Part shown: one piece after another, positions 42,055 to 51,695 of the stretch
Layout of the letters: each line of letters begins with the position of its first letter
Numbering within the stretch: position 1 is the first letter of the stretch
Notes under the pieces: model-generated
The model's database searches: none
Told to the model about the DNA's origin: nothing
The model's input: the letters and a program-made list of their open reading frames with translations, nothing else
Program-made: the position numbers and the translations under genes
Assembly: GCF_009857885.1 (NCBI RefSeq)
Contig: NZ_WWER01000004.1
Span: 1 to 64,000, forward strand
From: Pusillimonas sp. TS35
Lineage (GTDB): Bacteria > Pseudomonadota > Gammaproteobacteria > Burkholderiales > Burkholderiaceae_B
Direction of reading: 5' to 3'
DNA length: 64,000 nucleotides

Positions 42055-43284
42055 TTAGCCAAAAAACCAATAACACACGGCAATCGACGCCAACACGCCG
42101 GCGAGGTCGGCGACCACGGCGCAGCCCACGGCGTGGCGTGCGCGCTGTATGCCGACTGCGCCAAAATACACCGCCAACACATAAAACGTGGTTTCTGTGC
42201 TGCCCTGTACGGTGGCAGCCATCAGGGCGGGAAAGCTATCCACCCCGTAGTGCTGCATGGTTTCGATGAGCAGGGCGCGCGCGGCGCTGCCCGAAAATGG
42301 CTTGACCAGCGCAGTGGGCAGGGCATCGACAAACCGTGTATCCAGCCCCAGCGCGCTGACAGCCCAGCGCACTGCGTCCAGGAGGATGTCCAGCGCCCCG
42401 GAGGCACGCAGCACGCCGATGGCGCACAGCATGGCGACCAGGTAGGGCAGCAGGTCGCGCGCAATATTGAACCCATCTTTGGCGCCTTCGATGAAACACT
42501 CGTAGACGGCCACCTTTTTGCGCGCGCCGGCAAGCAGAAACAGCATGATGATGCCGAACAGGGTGAGATTGCCCAACAGCGACGACATGGCGGCGACTGC
42601 GGCACTGCTGAGCGAGGCCAGCACGGCCATCAAGCCGCCCAGCACCAGCGCCAGGCCGCCCAGCCACGCCAGTACGACTGGGTCGTACAGCCGCAAGCGC
42701 TGCATGAAGGCGACTGCAAGCAGCCCCGCCAATGTCGAGCAGGTGGTGGCCAGCAGAATTGGCAGGAACACCATGGCTGGGTCTGGCGCGCCTTGCTGGG
42801 CGCGGTACATGAAAATGGTGACCGGCAACAGCGTCAGCGACGAAGAGTTGAGCACCAGGAACAGAATTTGCGCATTGGTGGCGGTCTTGGGGTCGGGGTT
42901 GAGGGTTTGCAGCTCGCGCATGGCGCGCAGGCCTATCGGGGTGGCTGCATTGTCCAGACCCAGCCCGTTGGCAGCGAAGTTCAGCGTGATCAGGCCCAGT
43001 GCGGGGTGGCCGCGCGGCACCCCCGGCATCAGACGGGCGAACAGCGGCGCCAGGATGCGGCCGAGGCGTTCCACCAACCCAGCTGCTTCGGCGATGCGCA
43101 GAAACCCAAGCCAGAGGGTCAGCGTGCCGAACAACAGGATCATTACCTGAACCGACAGTTCGGCCATTTCGAACAGGCCCTGGACCAGGCGTGCGAAAAC
43201 CTCGCCGTCGTGCAGGATGATCCACTGATATAGCCCCGCCAGCGAGGCGACAATGAAAAAGGCGAGCCAGAGCGTATTGAGCAT
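42055..43284 (-). CDS. SpmA-SpmB fused nucleoside-recognition (Gate) membrane protein
   Basis: A 409-residue multi-spanning membrane protein. The N-terminal half has the SpmA-like segment GLGLDNAATPIGLRAM and the C-terminal half the SpmB-like VQGSTETTFYVLAVYFG, so it fuses the two spore maturation homologues that are separate in Bacillus. This organism group does not sporulate; the family is of unknown transport function. Start uncertain: ATG 43284 (MLNTLWLAFF) fits the first helix, ATG 43314 is an alternative, and neither has a good ribosome site. Confidence 0.82.
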   Translation of the reverse strand: MLNTLWLAFFIVASLAGLYQWIILHDGEVFARLVQGLFEMAELSVQVMILLFGTLTLWLGFLRIAEAAGLVERLGRILAPLFARLMPGVPRGHPALGLITLNFAANGLGLDNAATPIGLRAMRELQTLNPDPKTATNAQILFLVLNSSSLTLLPVTIFMYRAQQGAPDPAMVFLPILLATTCSTLAGLLAVAFMQRLRLYDPVVLAWLGGLALVLGGLMAVLASLSSAAVAAMSSLLGNLTLFGIIMLFLLAGARKKVAVYECFIEGAKDGFNIARDLLPYLVAMLCAIGVLRASGALDILLDAVRWAVSALGLDTRFVDALPTALVKPFSGSAARALLIETMQHYGVDSFPALMAATVQGSTETTFYVLAVYFGAVGIQRARHAVGCAVVADLAGVLASIAVCYWFFG

Positions 43285-43472
43285 GAGCGGTGGATGATGG
43301 GCGGAGCGCTTCATCGCAAAGCGCAAGGTGCGGCGGTATCCCGCCCCGCATGCTGCCAAGGCAGGAAGGAAGGCTTGATTGTCGCAGACAATCATGGGTG
43401 GCGTCTGCAGGTTCGCGCGGGCTGGGGATTCCGTGGATAATGAATATATCCGACGTTCGTTTCGAGGGCATT

Positions 43473-45689
43473 ATGGATTGGAGAGCTTGGCGCAGGCGCT
43501 GGTTGACTGAACCCTTGTATCGCATGGGCCGCAAAGCCATGCCGACGCTATCGCCCACAGAACAAGCTGCTATTGATGCCGGTGATGTCTGGTGGGATGC
43601 GCAGTTGTTCTCGGGTGCGCCCGATTGGCACGCCATGCTCGATCTCCCGCCCGTGAGCCTCACCGAAGAAGAGCAGGCCTTCATGGATGGCCCGGTGGCG
43701 CAGGTGTGCCGGATGCTGGATGACTGGCGTATCACGTGGCACGACGCCGATCTGCCGCCGGAGGCCTGGGGCTTTCTGAAGGCGCACGGCTTCTTTGGCA
43801 TGATCATTCCCAAAGAATACGGCGGCCTGGGTTTTTCGCCCTACGCGCATTCCGAAGTGGTGCGCCAGATCTCCGTGCGCTCGGTCACTGCCGCAGTCAC
43901 CGTGATGGTGCCCAATTCGCTGGGCCCGGGCGAGCTGTTGATGCAGTTCGGCACCGACGCGCAGCGCAGGCACTGGTTGCCGCGCCTGGCCAGCGGCCAG
44001 GAAATCCCGTGCTTCGGCCTCACCAGCCCCGAGGCCGGCTCCGACGCCGCATCCATGGTGGATACCGGGGTTGTGTGCCGCAGGTTGGTGGATGGCGTCG
44101 ATCAGCTCGGCATCCTGCTGAACTGGCGCAAACGCTACATTACGCTGGCGCCGGTTGCAACGGTGCTGGGGCTCGCTTTCAAGCTGCTTGATCCCGACCA
44201 TCTGCTGGGCCCCGACGACGCCCCAGGTATTTCCGTGGCACTGGTGCCTACCAACCTGCCTGGCGTCACGATCGGCCGGCGCCACCTGCCGGCCATGCAG
44301 TCTTTCCAGAACGGTCCCACCGAAGGTCATGATGTGTTCGTACCCATCGACGCGCTGATCGGCGGGCCGGCACAGGCCGGCAAGGGCTGGCAAATGCTTA
44401 TGAGCGCCCTGGCGGCCGGGCGCGGCATCTCACTGCCATCGCTGTCGGCGGCGGCTTGCGTGTTTGCCGCCCATACCGCGGGTGCCTACGCCCGCGTGCG
44501 CACGCAGTTCGGCATTCCCATCGGCAAGTTCGAGGGCGTTCAAGAAAAACTCGGCCATCTGGCAGCCAATGCTTATCTGGTCGAGGCCGCCCGGCGCTTT
44601 ACCTGCGCCGGCCTGGCCACAGGCATCAAGCCTGCTGTGGTGTCCGCCATCATGAAGCTGCATGCCACTGAACGCATGCGCCAGTCTGTCAACGATGCCA
44701 TGGATATCCATGCCGGCAAGGCGGTGATCGACGGCCCCAGCAATTACCTGGGGGGCTTGTACCGCGCGTTGCCTGTCGCCATTACTGTCGAGGGCGCCAA
44801 CATCCTTACGCGCAACCTCATTGTGTTCGGGCAGGGGGCGATCCGCGCCCATCCCTATTTGATGCAAGAAATCGCGGCCCTCAACGACATCGATGAAGCG
44901 CGCGGTGAAGACGTCTTCGATGCAGTCATCTGGCGTCATCTGGCGCACAGCGCCCGTAATACGCTGCGCGCGGTCGGCACTGGCTGGACGGCCGGGCATT
45001 TCGCCTTCGCCCCCTCCGGGGTGGGCGCAGCGGCACCTTATTATCGCGGCTTGGCGCGCTGGACGGCCGCCTTCTCGCTGGTGTCTGAAGTAGCCTTGCT
45101 GACGCTGGGCGGCAGCCTCAAGCGCAAAGAAATGCTGTCTGCGCGCCTGGGCGACATTCTGGCCGAGCTGTTTCTGATTTCCGCCGTGCTCAAGCGCTGG
45201 CACGACGAAGGCAACCACGATGCCGACTTGCCTCTGGTGCGTCAGTGCACGTTGCAAGGCTTCTACGCGATTGACAGGCGCATGGACGAGCTGCTCGCCA
45301 ACCTGCCGTCGCGCCCCGCGGCTTGGCTGCTGCGCATCTTGCTGCTGCCGCCCTGGTCGCGTGCCAAGCGGCCGACCGACGACACCACTGCGGCCTGCGC
45401 GCAGATCCTGCTTGAACCCTCCACTGCACGCGACCGTCTGGTGGGCGCCGTCTGGGAAGGGCATGACAGCGCCAGTGTCGAGCTGCTGGAGCGTGCCTTT
45501 GAACTGATGGTAGATGTGCGCCCCTTGCAGGATCGCCTGCGAGAGGCAGGCCTGTCCGATTGGCGGAAGGCCCGCGCGCATGGCGCCATCACCGAAGAGC
45601 AGGCGCACATGCTGGAGGCGGCCGAAGCAGCGGTTGCGGCGGTCATCGAGGTGGATGATTTCGACCCCGAAGCCTTGAAGCGGCCGTAG
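43473..45689 (+). CDS. Acyl-CoA dehydrogenase, FadE-like
   Basis: A large (about 738 residues) acyl-CoA dehydrogenase. The FAD-dependent core covers about residues 80-500 (IIPKEYGGLGFSPYAHS, FGLTSPEAGSDAASM, TQFGIPIGKFEGVQEKLGH). A C-terminal DUF1974-type domain follows. Unlike E. coli FadE it lacks the N-terminal membrane segments. The first step of fatty-acid beta-oxidation is the expected role. Starts at 43440 and 43473 are both possible. The gene is divergent from the SpmA-SpmB gene. Confidence 0.88.
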   Translation: MDWRAWRRRWLTEPLYRMGRKAMPTLSPTEQAAIDAGDVWWDAQLFSGAPDWHAMLDLPPVSLTEEEQAFMDGPVAQVCRMLDDWRITWHDADLPPEAWGFLKAHGFFGMIIPKEYGGLGFSPYAHSEVVRQISVRSVTAAVTVMVPNSLGPGELLMQFGTDAQRRHWLPRLASGQEIPCFGLTSPEAGSDAASMVDTGVVCRRLVDGVDQLGILLNWRKRYITLAPVATVLGLAFKLLDPDHLLGPDDAPGISVALVPTNLPGVTIGRRHLPAMQSFQNGPTEGHDVFVPIDALIGGPAQAGKGWQMLMSALAAGRGISLPSLSAAACVFAAHTAGAYARVRTQFGIPIGKFEGVQEKLGHLAANAYLVEAARRFTCAGLATGIKPAVVSAIMKLHATERMRQSVNDAMDIHAGKAVIDGPSNYLGGLYRALPVAITVEGANILTRNLIVFGQGAIRAHPYLMQEIAALNDIDEARGEDVFDAVIWRHLAHSARNTLRAVGTGWTAGHFAFAPSGVGAAAPYYRGLARWTAAFSLVSEVALLTLGGSLKRKEMLSARLGDILAELFLISAVLKRWHDEGNHDADLPLVRQCTLQGFYAIDRRMDELLANLPSRPAAWLLRILLLPPWSRAKRPTDDTTAACAQILLEPSTARDRLVGAVWEGHDSASVELLERAFELMVDVRPLQDRLREAGLSDWRKARAHGAITEEQAHMLEAAEAAVAAVIEVDDFDPEALKRP

Positions 45690-45702
45690 GCCTAGGCCTA
45701 CG
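45685..45702. repeat. 18-bp perfect palindrome over the fadE-like stop codon
   Basis: CGTAGGCCTAGGCCTACG is a perfect palindrome that includes the TAG stop of the acyl-CoA dehydrogenase. As RNA it can form a 7-bp stem with a CTAG loop. It lies between convergent genes and may act in termination, but no T-run follows. Confidence 0.6.
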
Positions 45703-45790
45703 CTTAGGCGCCGGCGTACGGCCCGGCAGGCGGTGGGCGCCCGCAATCGCAGCGCGGGCAGGCCCGGTGTTGCGGGCCGTGTGCATCCGC

Positions 45791-46186
45791 TCAGTCGTTG
45801 CGGCCCTTGCGCTGGATCAGCTCGATCTTGTAGCCGTCGGGGTCTTCCACGAATGCGATCACCGTGGTGCCATGTTTCATGGGGCCCGCTTCGCGCACGA
45901 CATTGCCGCCTTTTTCTTTGATGCGCGCACAGGCGTCATAGGCATTGTCTACCTCAAGGGCGATATGGCCGTATCCCGAGCCCAGGTCGTAGCTGTCTGT
46001 ATCCCAGTTATGGGTCAGCTCGATGACCGCGCCGTGTTCTTCGTCCTGGTAGCCCACAAAGGCGAGTGTGAACTTGCCGTCGGGGTAGTCTTTGCGGCGC
46101 AGCAGGCGCATGCCCAGCACATCGGTGTAAAAAGCCAGCGAGCGGTCGAGGTTGCCCACGCGCAGCATGGTGTGAAGTAAGCGCAT
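45791..46186 (-). CDS. gloA: Lactoylglutathione lyase (glyoxalase I)
   Basis: Isomerises the methylglyoxal-glutathione hemithioacetal to S-lactoylglutathione. The 131-residue protein begins [20 protein letters not shown], typical of proteobacterial GloA. Metal ligands fit His5, a Glu in AVIELTHNW, a His in GYGHIALEV and a late Glu in YKIELIQR. A short inverted repeat overlaps its ribosome-binding site (46191-46226). Confidence 0.95.
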   Translation of the reverse strand: MRLLHTMLRVGNLDRSLAFYTDVLGMRLLRRKDYPDGKFTLAFVGYQDEEHGAVIELTHNWDTDSYDLGSGYGHIALEVDNAYDACARIKEKGGNVVREAGPMKHGTTVIAFVEDPDGYKIELIQRKGRND

Positions 46187-46190
46187 TGAA

Positions 46191-46226
46191 TGCTCTCCTG
46201 ATAAAACGTTATGAAGAACGAGAGCA
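46191..46226 (-). promoter_or_regulatory. Possible RBS-occluding hairpin ahead of gloA
   Basis: On the minus strand TGCTCTC (46220-46226) can pair with GAGAGCA (46191-46197), which overlaps the AGGAGA ribosome site just before the gloA ATG at 46186. The loop is 22 nt and the stem 7 bp, so stability is moderate. Confidence 0.45.
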
Positions 46227-46280
46227 GTGTATCAGGCTGGGTCAATTGACAGTGGCTGCGACTCGGACTTGCTCGGCCGA

Positions 46281-47291
46281 TCAAATCAAGGGGAGCGACC
46301 CTGGATCGTGCTGGCGCAGCACGTCGCGCGATTTCTCGAAGCCGGGCAGGATGATGCCGACTTCGCGCCAAAAGGCAGGGCTGTGGTTGAGGTGGCGCAG
46401 GTGGGCAACTTCGTGGGCGATGACGTAGTCGATGACGTCGTGGCTGAAGTGAATCAGCCGCCAGTTGAGCATGATGTTGCCGTCGCTGCTGCATGAGCCC
46501 CAGCGTGTGGCGGCGGAGGACAGGCGCCATTTGCGGATGGCCAGGCCGTTGGTTTCAAGGAAATGTTGCAGGCGTGGGCCGAACCAGGTGCGCGCCTGGT
46601 GTTGCAGCCAGGCATGAGCGCTGTCGCGCACGCGGGATTGGTCTGCACCCGCGGGCAGCGGCAATGTCAGGGTGTCGCCCGCTTGCGGCAGGAAGGGGCT
46701 GCCACTGAAGTCGGCGGTGCGGCGGGCGCCGTCCAGTTGGAGCACAATACGGGCGCCCAGGTAGGGCAGGGTGCCGCCGTGCAGCCATTGGGTGTCGGCG
46801 GTGGCAAGCTGCGCTTTGCGTTGATGGCGGATGCGCAGCTTGCCGATGATCCAGCGCGATTTTTCGATGACAGCGGCATCCACTTGGGCCAGTGTGACCC
46901 AATTGGGCGCGATGACCTGCAGGCCGCTGTCGTCCACCGTAAGCCCGATGCTTTTGCGGCGCGAGCGGCGCAGCACAAAGCCAATCGTTTGTTCGGGGGT
47001 GGCGACTTCGCGCCAGCGCGCATTCATGGGCAGGCTGGCGGGTTGCGGCGTGGGCACTGCCAACCCTGGCGTTGTTGGGCGCGAAGGTGTTTTGACGGGA
47101 GGCGTAGCACGGGGCGGCGTGGGTGGGCCGCCCGGCGAGGCGTGCAGGCCCCGGGCTCCACGCGGCGGCAGCCGATAGGGCGAGGGAGACAGGGGCGGGG
47201 CCGCCTGCTCCGGCTCGATGGTTTCGCGCTGGCCTGCGCCAGCCGGCGCGCTCAGTGCGTCGAAAAGATCCAGTTGCTCATGTGCGTTCAT
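46281..47291 (-). CDS. YgjP/DUF45-type metallopeptidase with Pro-rich N-terminal extension
   Basis: A 336-residue protein. The C-terminal two-thirds matches the YgjP-like (DUF45, WLM-related) zinc peptidase family, with HEVAHLRHLNHSPAFW carrying HExxH and a downstream third histidine. Residues about 20-90 are Pro/Ala/Gly-rich low complexity and longer than in typical members. It overlaps plsC by 14 bp, placing it at the end of the glyQ-glyS-gmhB-plsC operon. Substrate unknown. Confidence 0.82.
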   Translation of the reverse strand: MNAHEQLDLFDALSAPAGAGQRETIEPEQAAPPLSPSPYRLPPRGARGLHASPGGPPTPPRATPPVKTPSRPTTPGLAVPTPQPASLPMNARWREVATPEQTIGFVLRRSRRKSIGLTVDDSGLQVIAPNWVTLAQVDAAVIEKSRWIIGKLRIRHQRKAQLATADTQWLHGGTLPYLGARIVLQLDGARRTADFSGSPFLPQAGDTLTLPLPAGADQSRVRDSAHAWLQHQARTWFGPRLQHFLETNGLAIRKWRLSSAATRWGSCSSDGNIMLNWRLIHFSHDVIDYVIAHEVAHLRHLNHSPAFWREVGIILPGFEKSRDVLRQHDPGSLPLI

Positions 47292-48009
47292 AACGCTCGG
47301 GGTTGAGCACCCGCATTTCGCCTTCGATCCAGCCTTTCACCTTTTCGTTGAACTCGTCGGCCGTCAAACCGTCGGGATTGATCAAGGGGCCGAAAGAAAT
47401 GGTGACGACGCCCGGCTTCTTGAGAAAGGCCCGGCGCGGCCATAATTCGCCGGCATTATGCGCAACGGGGATTACCGGGGTGCCCGTTCGTGTGGCCAGC
47501 AGCGCGCCCCCCAACTTATACCGGCCTGTTTTGCCCGGGGCGATGCGGGTGCCCTCGGGGAACAGAACAGGCCAGCGGCCGGCCCGGATGCGGTCCCCCC
47601 CGATACGGATGACTTGCTCGAAGGCATCGCGCCCCTTGGCGCGGTTGATGGGGATCATGCGCAACAGCGCCAGGCCCCAGCCAAAGAAGGGCACCAGGTG
47701 CAGTTCTCTCTTGTACACAAAGCACACTTCGCGCGGCATCATGGCAGGGAAAAACAAGGTTTCCCAGGCTGACTGATGCTTGGACAGAATAATGGCCGGG
47801 CCATCGGGCAGGTTTTCCCAGCCCTTGACCCGCCAGCGTATGCCCAGGATAAAGCGGGCGCCCCACAGCGCCAGGCGAGGCCAGCCTGCGGTAAGGCGGT
47901 AGCGCCACCGCAGCGGTAGCGGCGCCCACAGCACACAGGCGATGGCATAGGGGATGACGGTGATGATCAGGAAGGCCTGATAAAGTACTGCGCGCAGGAT
48001 GCCGATCAT
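47278..48009 (-). CDS. plsC: 1-acyl-sn-glycerol-3-phosphate acyltransferase
   Basis: Acylates lysophosphatidic acid to phosphatidic acid at the inner membrane. The ATG at 48009 (MIGILRAVLYQAF) overlaps gmhB by 4 bp and gives 243 residues, starting with a membrane helix. Acyltransferase motif I reads KHQSAWET, with Glu where the classical HX4D has Asp. The later FPEGTRI motif is intact. Its place after gmhB is common in beta-proteobacteria. Confidence 0.92.
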   Translation of the reverse strand: MIGILRAVLYQAFLIITVIPYAIACVLWAPLPLRWRYRLTAGWPRLALWGARFILGIRWRVKGWENLPDGPAIILSKHQSAWETLFFPAMMPREVCFVYKRELHLVPFFGWGLALLRMIPINRAKGRDAFEQVIRIGGDRIRAGRWPVLFPEGTRIAPGKTGRYKLGGALLATRTGTPVIPVAHNAGELWPRRAFLKKPGVVTISFGPLINPDGLTADEFNEKVKGWIEGEMRVLNPERYERT

Positions 48010-48551
48010 GATGCCTCGCCATCCAGCCAGGCATCGACCACAGCCGCCAGGTTTTTGCCAACGTGGGTGCCGGCCGGTAGTTTGCCTTGAGCCTGGGTTT
48101 TGGCGCCCTTGCCGGTAAGCACCAGCCAAGGCGTGCAGCCTAAGGCTGCGGCGGCTTGCAGGTCGCGCAGTGAATCGCCCACGGCCGGGACGCCGGCCAG
48201 GTTGATTTCGTAGCGGTGGCTGATGTCTTCGAACAAGCCCGATTTCGGCTTACGGCAGGCGCAGCCGTCGTCGGGCCCGTGCGGGCACACGAAGATGGCG
48301 TCGATGGTGCCGCCGGCCATGGCAACTTCGCGCCGCATCTTGGCATGGATGGCGTTGAGCGTATCCATGCTGAACAGGCCGCGGGCAATGCCAGACTGGT
48401 TGCTGGCGACAACCACGCGCCAGCCCGCATTGGTCAGGCGTGCGATGGCCTCGAGGCTGCCGGGCACGGGTATCCATTCGTCCGGGCTTTTGATGAAGGC
48501 GTCGCTGTCTTCATTGATGACGCCGTCGCGGTCAAGGATGGCGAGCTTCAC
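48006..48551 (-). CDS. gmhB: D-glycero-beta-D-manno-heptose-1,7-bisphosphate 7-phosphatase
   Basis: A HAD-family phosphatase in ADP-heptose synthesis for lipopolysaccharide. The 181-residue product has the DxD nucleophile motif ILDRDGVIN and the zinc-binding loop CPHGPDDGCACRKP typical of GmhB. It overlaps glyS and plsC by 4 bp on each side, so all three should be translated from one message. Confidence 0.94.
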   Translation of the reverse strand: MKLAILDRDGVINEDSDAFIKSPDEWIPVPGSLEAIARLTNAGWRVVVASNQSGIARGLFSMDTLNAIHAKMRREVAMAGGTIDAIFVCPHGPDDGCACRKPKSGLFEDISHRYEINLAGVPAVGDSLRDLQAAAALGCTPWLVLTGKGAKTQAQGKLPAGTHVGKNLAAVVDAWLDGEAS

Positions 48552-50686
48552 CGCGCGAGCCTCGATATGTCGGCGACCTGGTTCATGAGGCCATGCAGGT
48601 TGGCCAGCAGGGCCAGCCGATTGGCGCGCACGGCAGGGTCGTCCGCCATGACCATGACACTGGTGAAGAAGTCATCGACGGCATCGCGCGCCTGGGCCAT
48701 GGTGGCCAGGCTGGCCGCGAACTCGCCGTGTTCGAACTGTGCACGCGCCTGAGGTGCAAGCTTATCGATCACTGCGCCCAAGGCCTGTTCGGCCGGTTCG
48801 AGCAGGCGCACGGTGTCGACCGCGCCTGGCTCGGTATCAGCTTTTTTGAGCAGATTGGCGATGCGCTTGTTGGCGGCGGCCAGGCTTTCGGCCTCGGGGC
48901 GGCCGGCAAACTGGGCGCAGGCTTCGATGCGGGCGTGAACCTGATGCAGCGGCGGCGACAGGGCCAGCACGGCGTCGACCACATTGCGGTCGTGGTCGGT
49001 CGCAAGCTGATTACGGTAGCGTTCGTAGATGAAGGCTTCGATTTCATCGGTGGCGCTGGCGGCAATCACACCGTCGGGGAAGGTGGCGGCGCTGGCTCGC
49101 AGCAGGCCTGCCAGGGGCAGGGCCTGCCCGTCGGCCGGGTCCAGGTAGCCGCCCGCCAGCAATTGCTCGTAGGCGCTGATCAGGCCCAGCGCCGCACGGC
49201 GCAGGCCGAAGGGATCGCGCTCGCCCGTGGGCTGAAGGCCGATGCCCCAGATGCCCACCAGTGTTTCGACGCGGTCGGCAATGAACAGGGCAGCGCTGGT
49301 GAGCGTGTCTGGCGTGACGGGGGCGTCCATGCGAACGCGGTACTGATCGCCGATGGCGCGCACGACATCAGCCTGTTCGCCGTCGCCCGCCGCATAGTAG
49401 GCGCCCATGACACCCTGCAGCTCGGGGAATTCGCCCACCATGCTGGCGTTGAGATCGGCCTTGGCAAGCAGGGCGGCGCGATCCGCATGGGCGGCGTTGC
49501 TGCCCAACTGTTGCGCCACCTGGACGGCGACCTTGCGCACACGCGCTACGCGGTCGAGCTGCGAACCCAGCTTGTTGTGATAGACGCTGCCGGCCAGCGC
49601 CTGCACGCGGTCGGCCAGGCGTACTTTGCGGTCGGTGTCGAAGAAGAAGCGCGCGTCGGCCAGGCGGGGCCGCACCACGCGCTGGTTGCCTTCGATGATG
49701 TTGGCGGGGCTGGCCACCTGCATGTTGCTGACGATCAGGAAGCGGTTGGTAAGCCTGCCGCCTGCCGGCTCGAAGAGTGGGAAGTACTTTTGATTCAGCC
49801 GCATCGTGAGGATGAGGCATTCTTGAGGCACGTCGAGAAACTGGGCTTCGAACTCGCCAACGTAAACCGTGGGGTGCTCTACCAGGGCAGTGACTTCGTC
49901 GAGCAGGGCGTCGACCTCGGGGCCTTCACCCAGGGAGGCGCCCAACTCGCCCGCGCGGGCCAGCAACTGGTCAAGGATCTGCGCGCGACGCTCGGTGAAC
50001 GAGGCCACCACCTTGCCTTCCTCAGCCAGTTGCGCTTCATACGCGGTGGCGTCGTGGAAGACGATGTCGTCGCTTGACATGAAGCGGTGGCCCAGCGTGC
50101 TGCGACCGGCTGACAAGCCCAGCGCTTCTACGGGCACCACGTGTTCGCCCCACAACGCAACCAAGCGGTGCGCCGGGCGCACAAACTTGACACTGGTGAC
50201 GCCGTCGGCCAGTTGATAGCGCATCACCTTGGGGATGGGCAGGTTGGCCACTGCGTAGTCCAGGGCTTCTTGCAGGCCTTCGGCCAGGGTTTTGCCCTGC
50301 GCCACACCCTGCGCGTAAAGGTAGTCTTGCTTGCCGTCGGATTCGCGCACGAGCCCGCTGGCCGTGAGATGCCCCAGGCCTTTGGCGGCCAGCTTCTTGG
50401 CCAGCGCGGGCAGGATCTCGCCCGCTTCGGACAGGCCGATCTTGGCGGGCATGAGTTTTTCGGTATAGGGCTGGTCGGGTGCGCGTTCGCGCACGGCGCT
50501 CAGGCGCACGGCTAGGCGGCGCGGTGTGGCGAAGTCGGTGACCGTGGCGGTGTCTTCAAGCAGATGATGCTGGGCCAGCACCTTGCGCACGGCGTCGGCG
50601 AAGGCTTGCCCCAAGCGATTGAGTGCCTTGGGGGGGAGTTCTTCGGTGAACAGTTCAAGCAGCAGAGGGTGGACGGCGGCGCTCAT
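48548..50686 (-). CDS. glyS: Glycine--tRNA ligase beta subunit
   Basis: The 712-residue beta chain of the alpha2-beta2 bacterial glycyl-tRNA synthetase, involved in tRNA recognition. The N-terminus [15 protein letters not shown] and segments such as GHRFMSSD and [12 protein letters not shown](D) are typical, and the C-terminal anticodon-binding DALR-like part is present. It overlaps glyQ by 4 bp. Confidence 0.97.
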   Translation of the reverse strand: MSAAVHPLLLELFTEELPPKALNRLGQAFADAVRKVLAQHHLLEDTATVTDFATPRRLAVRLSAVRERAPDQPYTEKLMPAKIGLSEAGEILPALAKKLAAKGLGHLTASGLVRESDGKQDYLYAQGVAQGKTLAEGLQEALDYAVANLPIPKVMRYQLADGVTSVKFVRPAHRLVALWGEHVVPVEALGLSAGRSTLGHRFMSSDDIVFHDATAYEAQLAEEGKVVASFTERRAQILDQLLARAGELGASLGEGPEVDALLDEVTALVEHPTVYVGEFEAQFLDVPQECLILTMRLNQKYFPLFEPAGGRLTNRFLIVSNMQVASPANIIEGNQRVVRPRLADARFFFDTDRKVRLADRVQALAGSVYHNKLGSQLDRVARVRKVAVQVAQQLGSNAAHADRAALLAKADLNASMVGEFPELQGVMGAYYAAGDGEQADVVRAIGDQYRVRMDAPVTPDTLTSAALFIADRVETLVGIWGIGLQPTGERDPFGLRRAALGLISAYEQLLAGGYLDPADGQALPLAGLLRASAATFPDGVIAASATDEIEAFIYERYRNQLATDHDRNVVDAVLALSPPLHQVHARIEACAQFAGRPEAESLAAANKRIANLLKKADTEPGAVDTVRLLEPAEQALGAVIDKLAPQARAQFEHGEFAASLATMAQARDAVDDFFTSVMVMADDPAVRANRLALLANLHGLMNQVADISRLAR

Positions 50687-51591
50687 TGTGCGGCCTCCGC
50701 CTGGGACTGGGCCAACATGGGAAATCCTAGGGTTTCGCGTGAATCGTAATAAGCCTGGGCCACCGCGCGCGACAGGTTGCGGATGCGGCCGATGTAGGCG
50801 GCGCGTTCGGTGACGCTGATGGCGCCGCGCGCGTCGAGCAGGTTGAAGGTGTGGGCGGCCTTGAGGGTTGCTTCGTAGGCCGGCAAGGCCAGTGGCACCG
50901 CAATCAAGCGCTGGGCTTCGGCTTCGTAGTCGTCGAAGTGCGCGAACAGCATGGTGGTGTTCGCATGCTCGAAGTTATACGTGGACTGTTCGACCTCGTT
51001 TTGATGGAAGACGTCGCGGTACAGCACAGCACGGCCATCGGGGGTGTGCGTCCAGATCAGGTCGTACACGCTTTCGACGCCCTGCAGGTACATGGCCAGG
51101 CGTTCGAGACCGTAGGTGATTTCGCCGGTGGTGGGGGTGCAGTCCAGCCCGCCCACTTGCTGGAAATAGGTGAATTGGGTGACTTCCATGCCGTTGAGCC
51201 AGACTTCCCACCCCAAGCCCCAGGCGCCCAGCGTGGGGTTTTCCCAGTCGTCTTCGACAAAGCGGATGTCGTGTTCGCGCGGGTTGATGCCCAGCGCCTC
51301 GAGCGAGCCGATGTACAGGTCGAGAATATTGGGCGGCGCAGGCTTGAGTACCACTTGGTACTGGTAATAATGCTGCAGGCGGTTGGGGTTTTCGCCGTAT
51401 CGGCCGTCTTTGGGGCGGCGCGATGGCTGTACATAGGCGGCGCGCCAGGGCTCGGGCCCGATGGCGCGCAGGAAGGTGGCCGTGTGCGAGGTACCGGCGC
51501 CCACTTCCATGTCATAGGGCTGCAGCAGTGCGCAACCCTGGCGATCCCAATATTGCTGTAGCGTTAAAATGAGGTGCTGAAAAGTGAGCAT
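50683..51591 (-). CDS. glyQ: Glycine--tRNA ligase alpha subunit
   Basis: The catalytic class II alpha chain, with [19 protein letters not shown] at the start and the YMEVGAGT-like segment [20 protein letters not shown] 51591 gives 302 residues; the open frame from 51621 is not needed. First gene of the glyQ-glyS-gmhB-plsC-ygjP run, divergent from the enoyl-CoA hydratase gene, with a -10-like TAAAAT at 51631-51636 on the minus strand. Confidence 0.97.
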   Translation of the reverse strand: MLTFQHLILTLQQYWDRQGCALLQPYDMEVGAGTSHTATFLRAIGPEPWRAAYVQPSRRPKDGRYGENPNRLQHYYQYQVVLKPAPPNILDLYIGSLEALGINPREHDIRFVEDDWENPTLGAWGLGWEVWLNGMEVTQFTYFQQVGGLDCTPTTGEITYGLERLAMYLQGVESVYDLIWTHTPDGRAVLYRDVFHQNEVEQSTYNFEHANTTMLFAHFDDYEAEAQRLIAVPLALPAYEATLKAAHTFNLLDARGAISVTERAAYIGRIRNLSRAVAQAYYDSRETLGFPMLAQSQAEAAQ

Positions 51592-51695
51592 GTACGAAGG
51601 CCGAAAGGCGAGAAGCCGCAAAAGGCTTCGATTTTAACTCACTCCCCTAGTAGCTCCATCGCCGCCCCCACGCGGCGGCCAACCGAGGATTGTTC

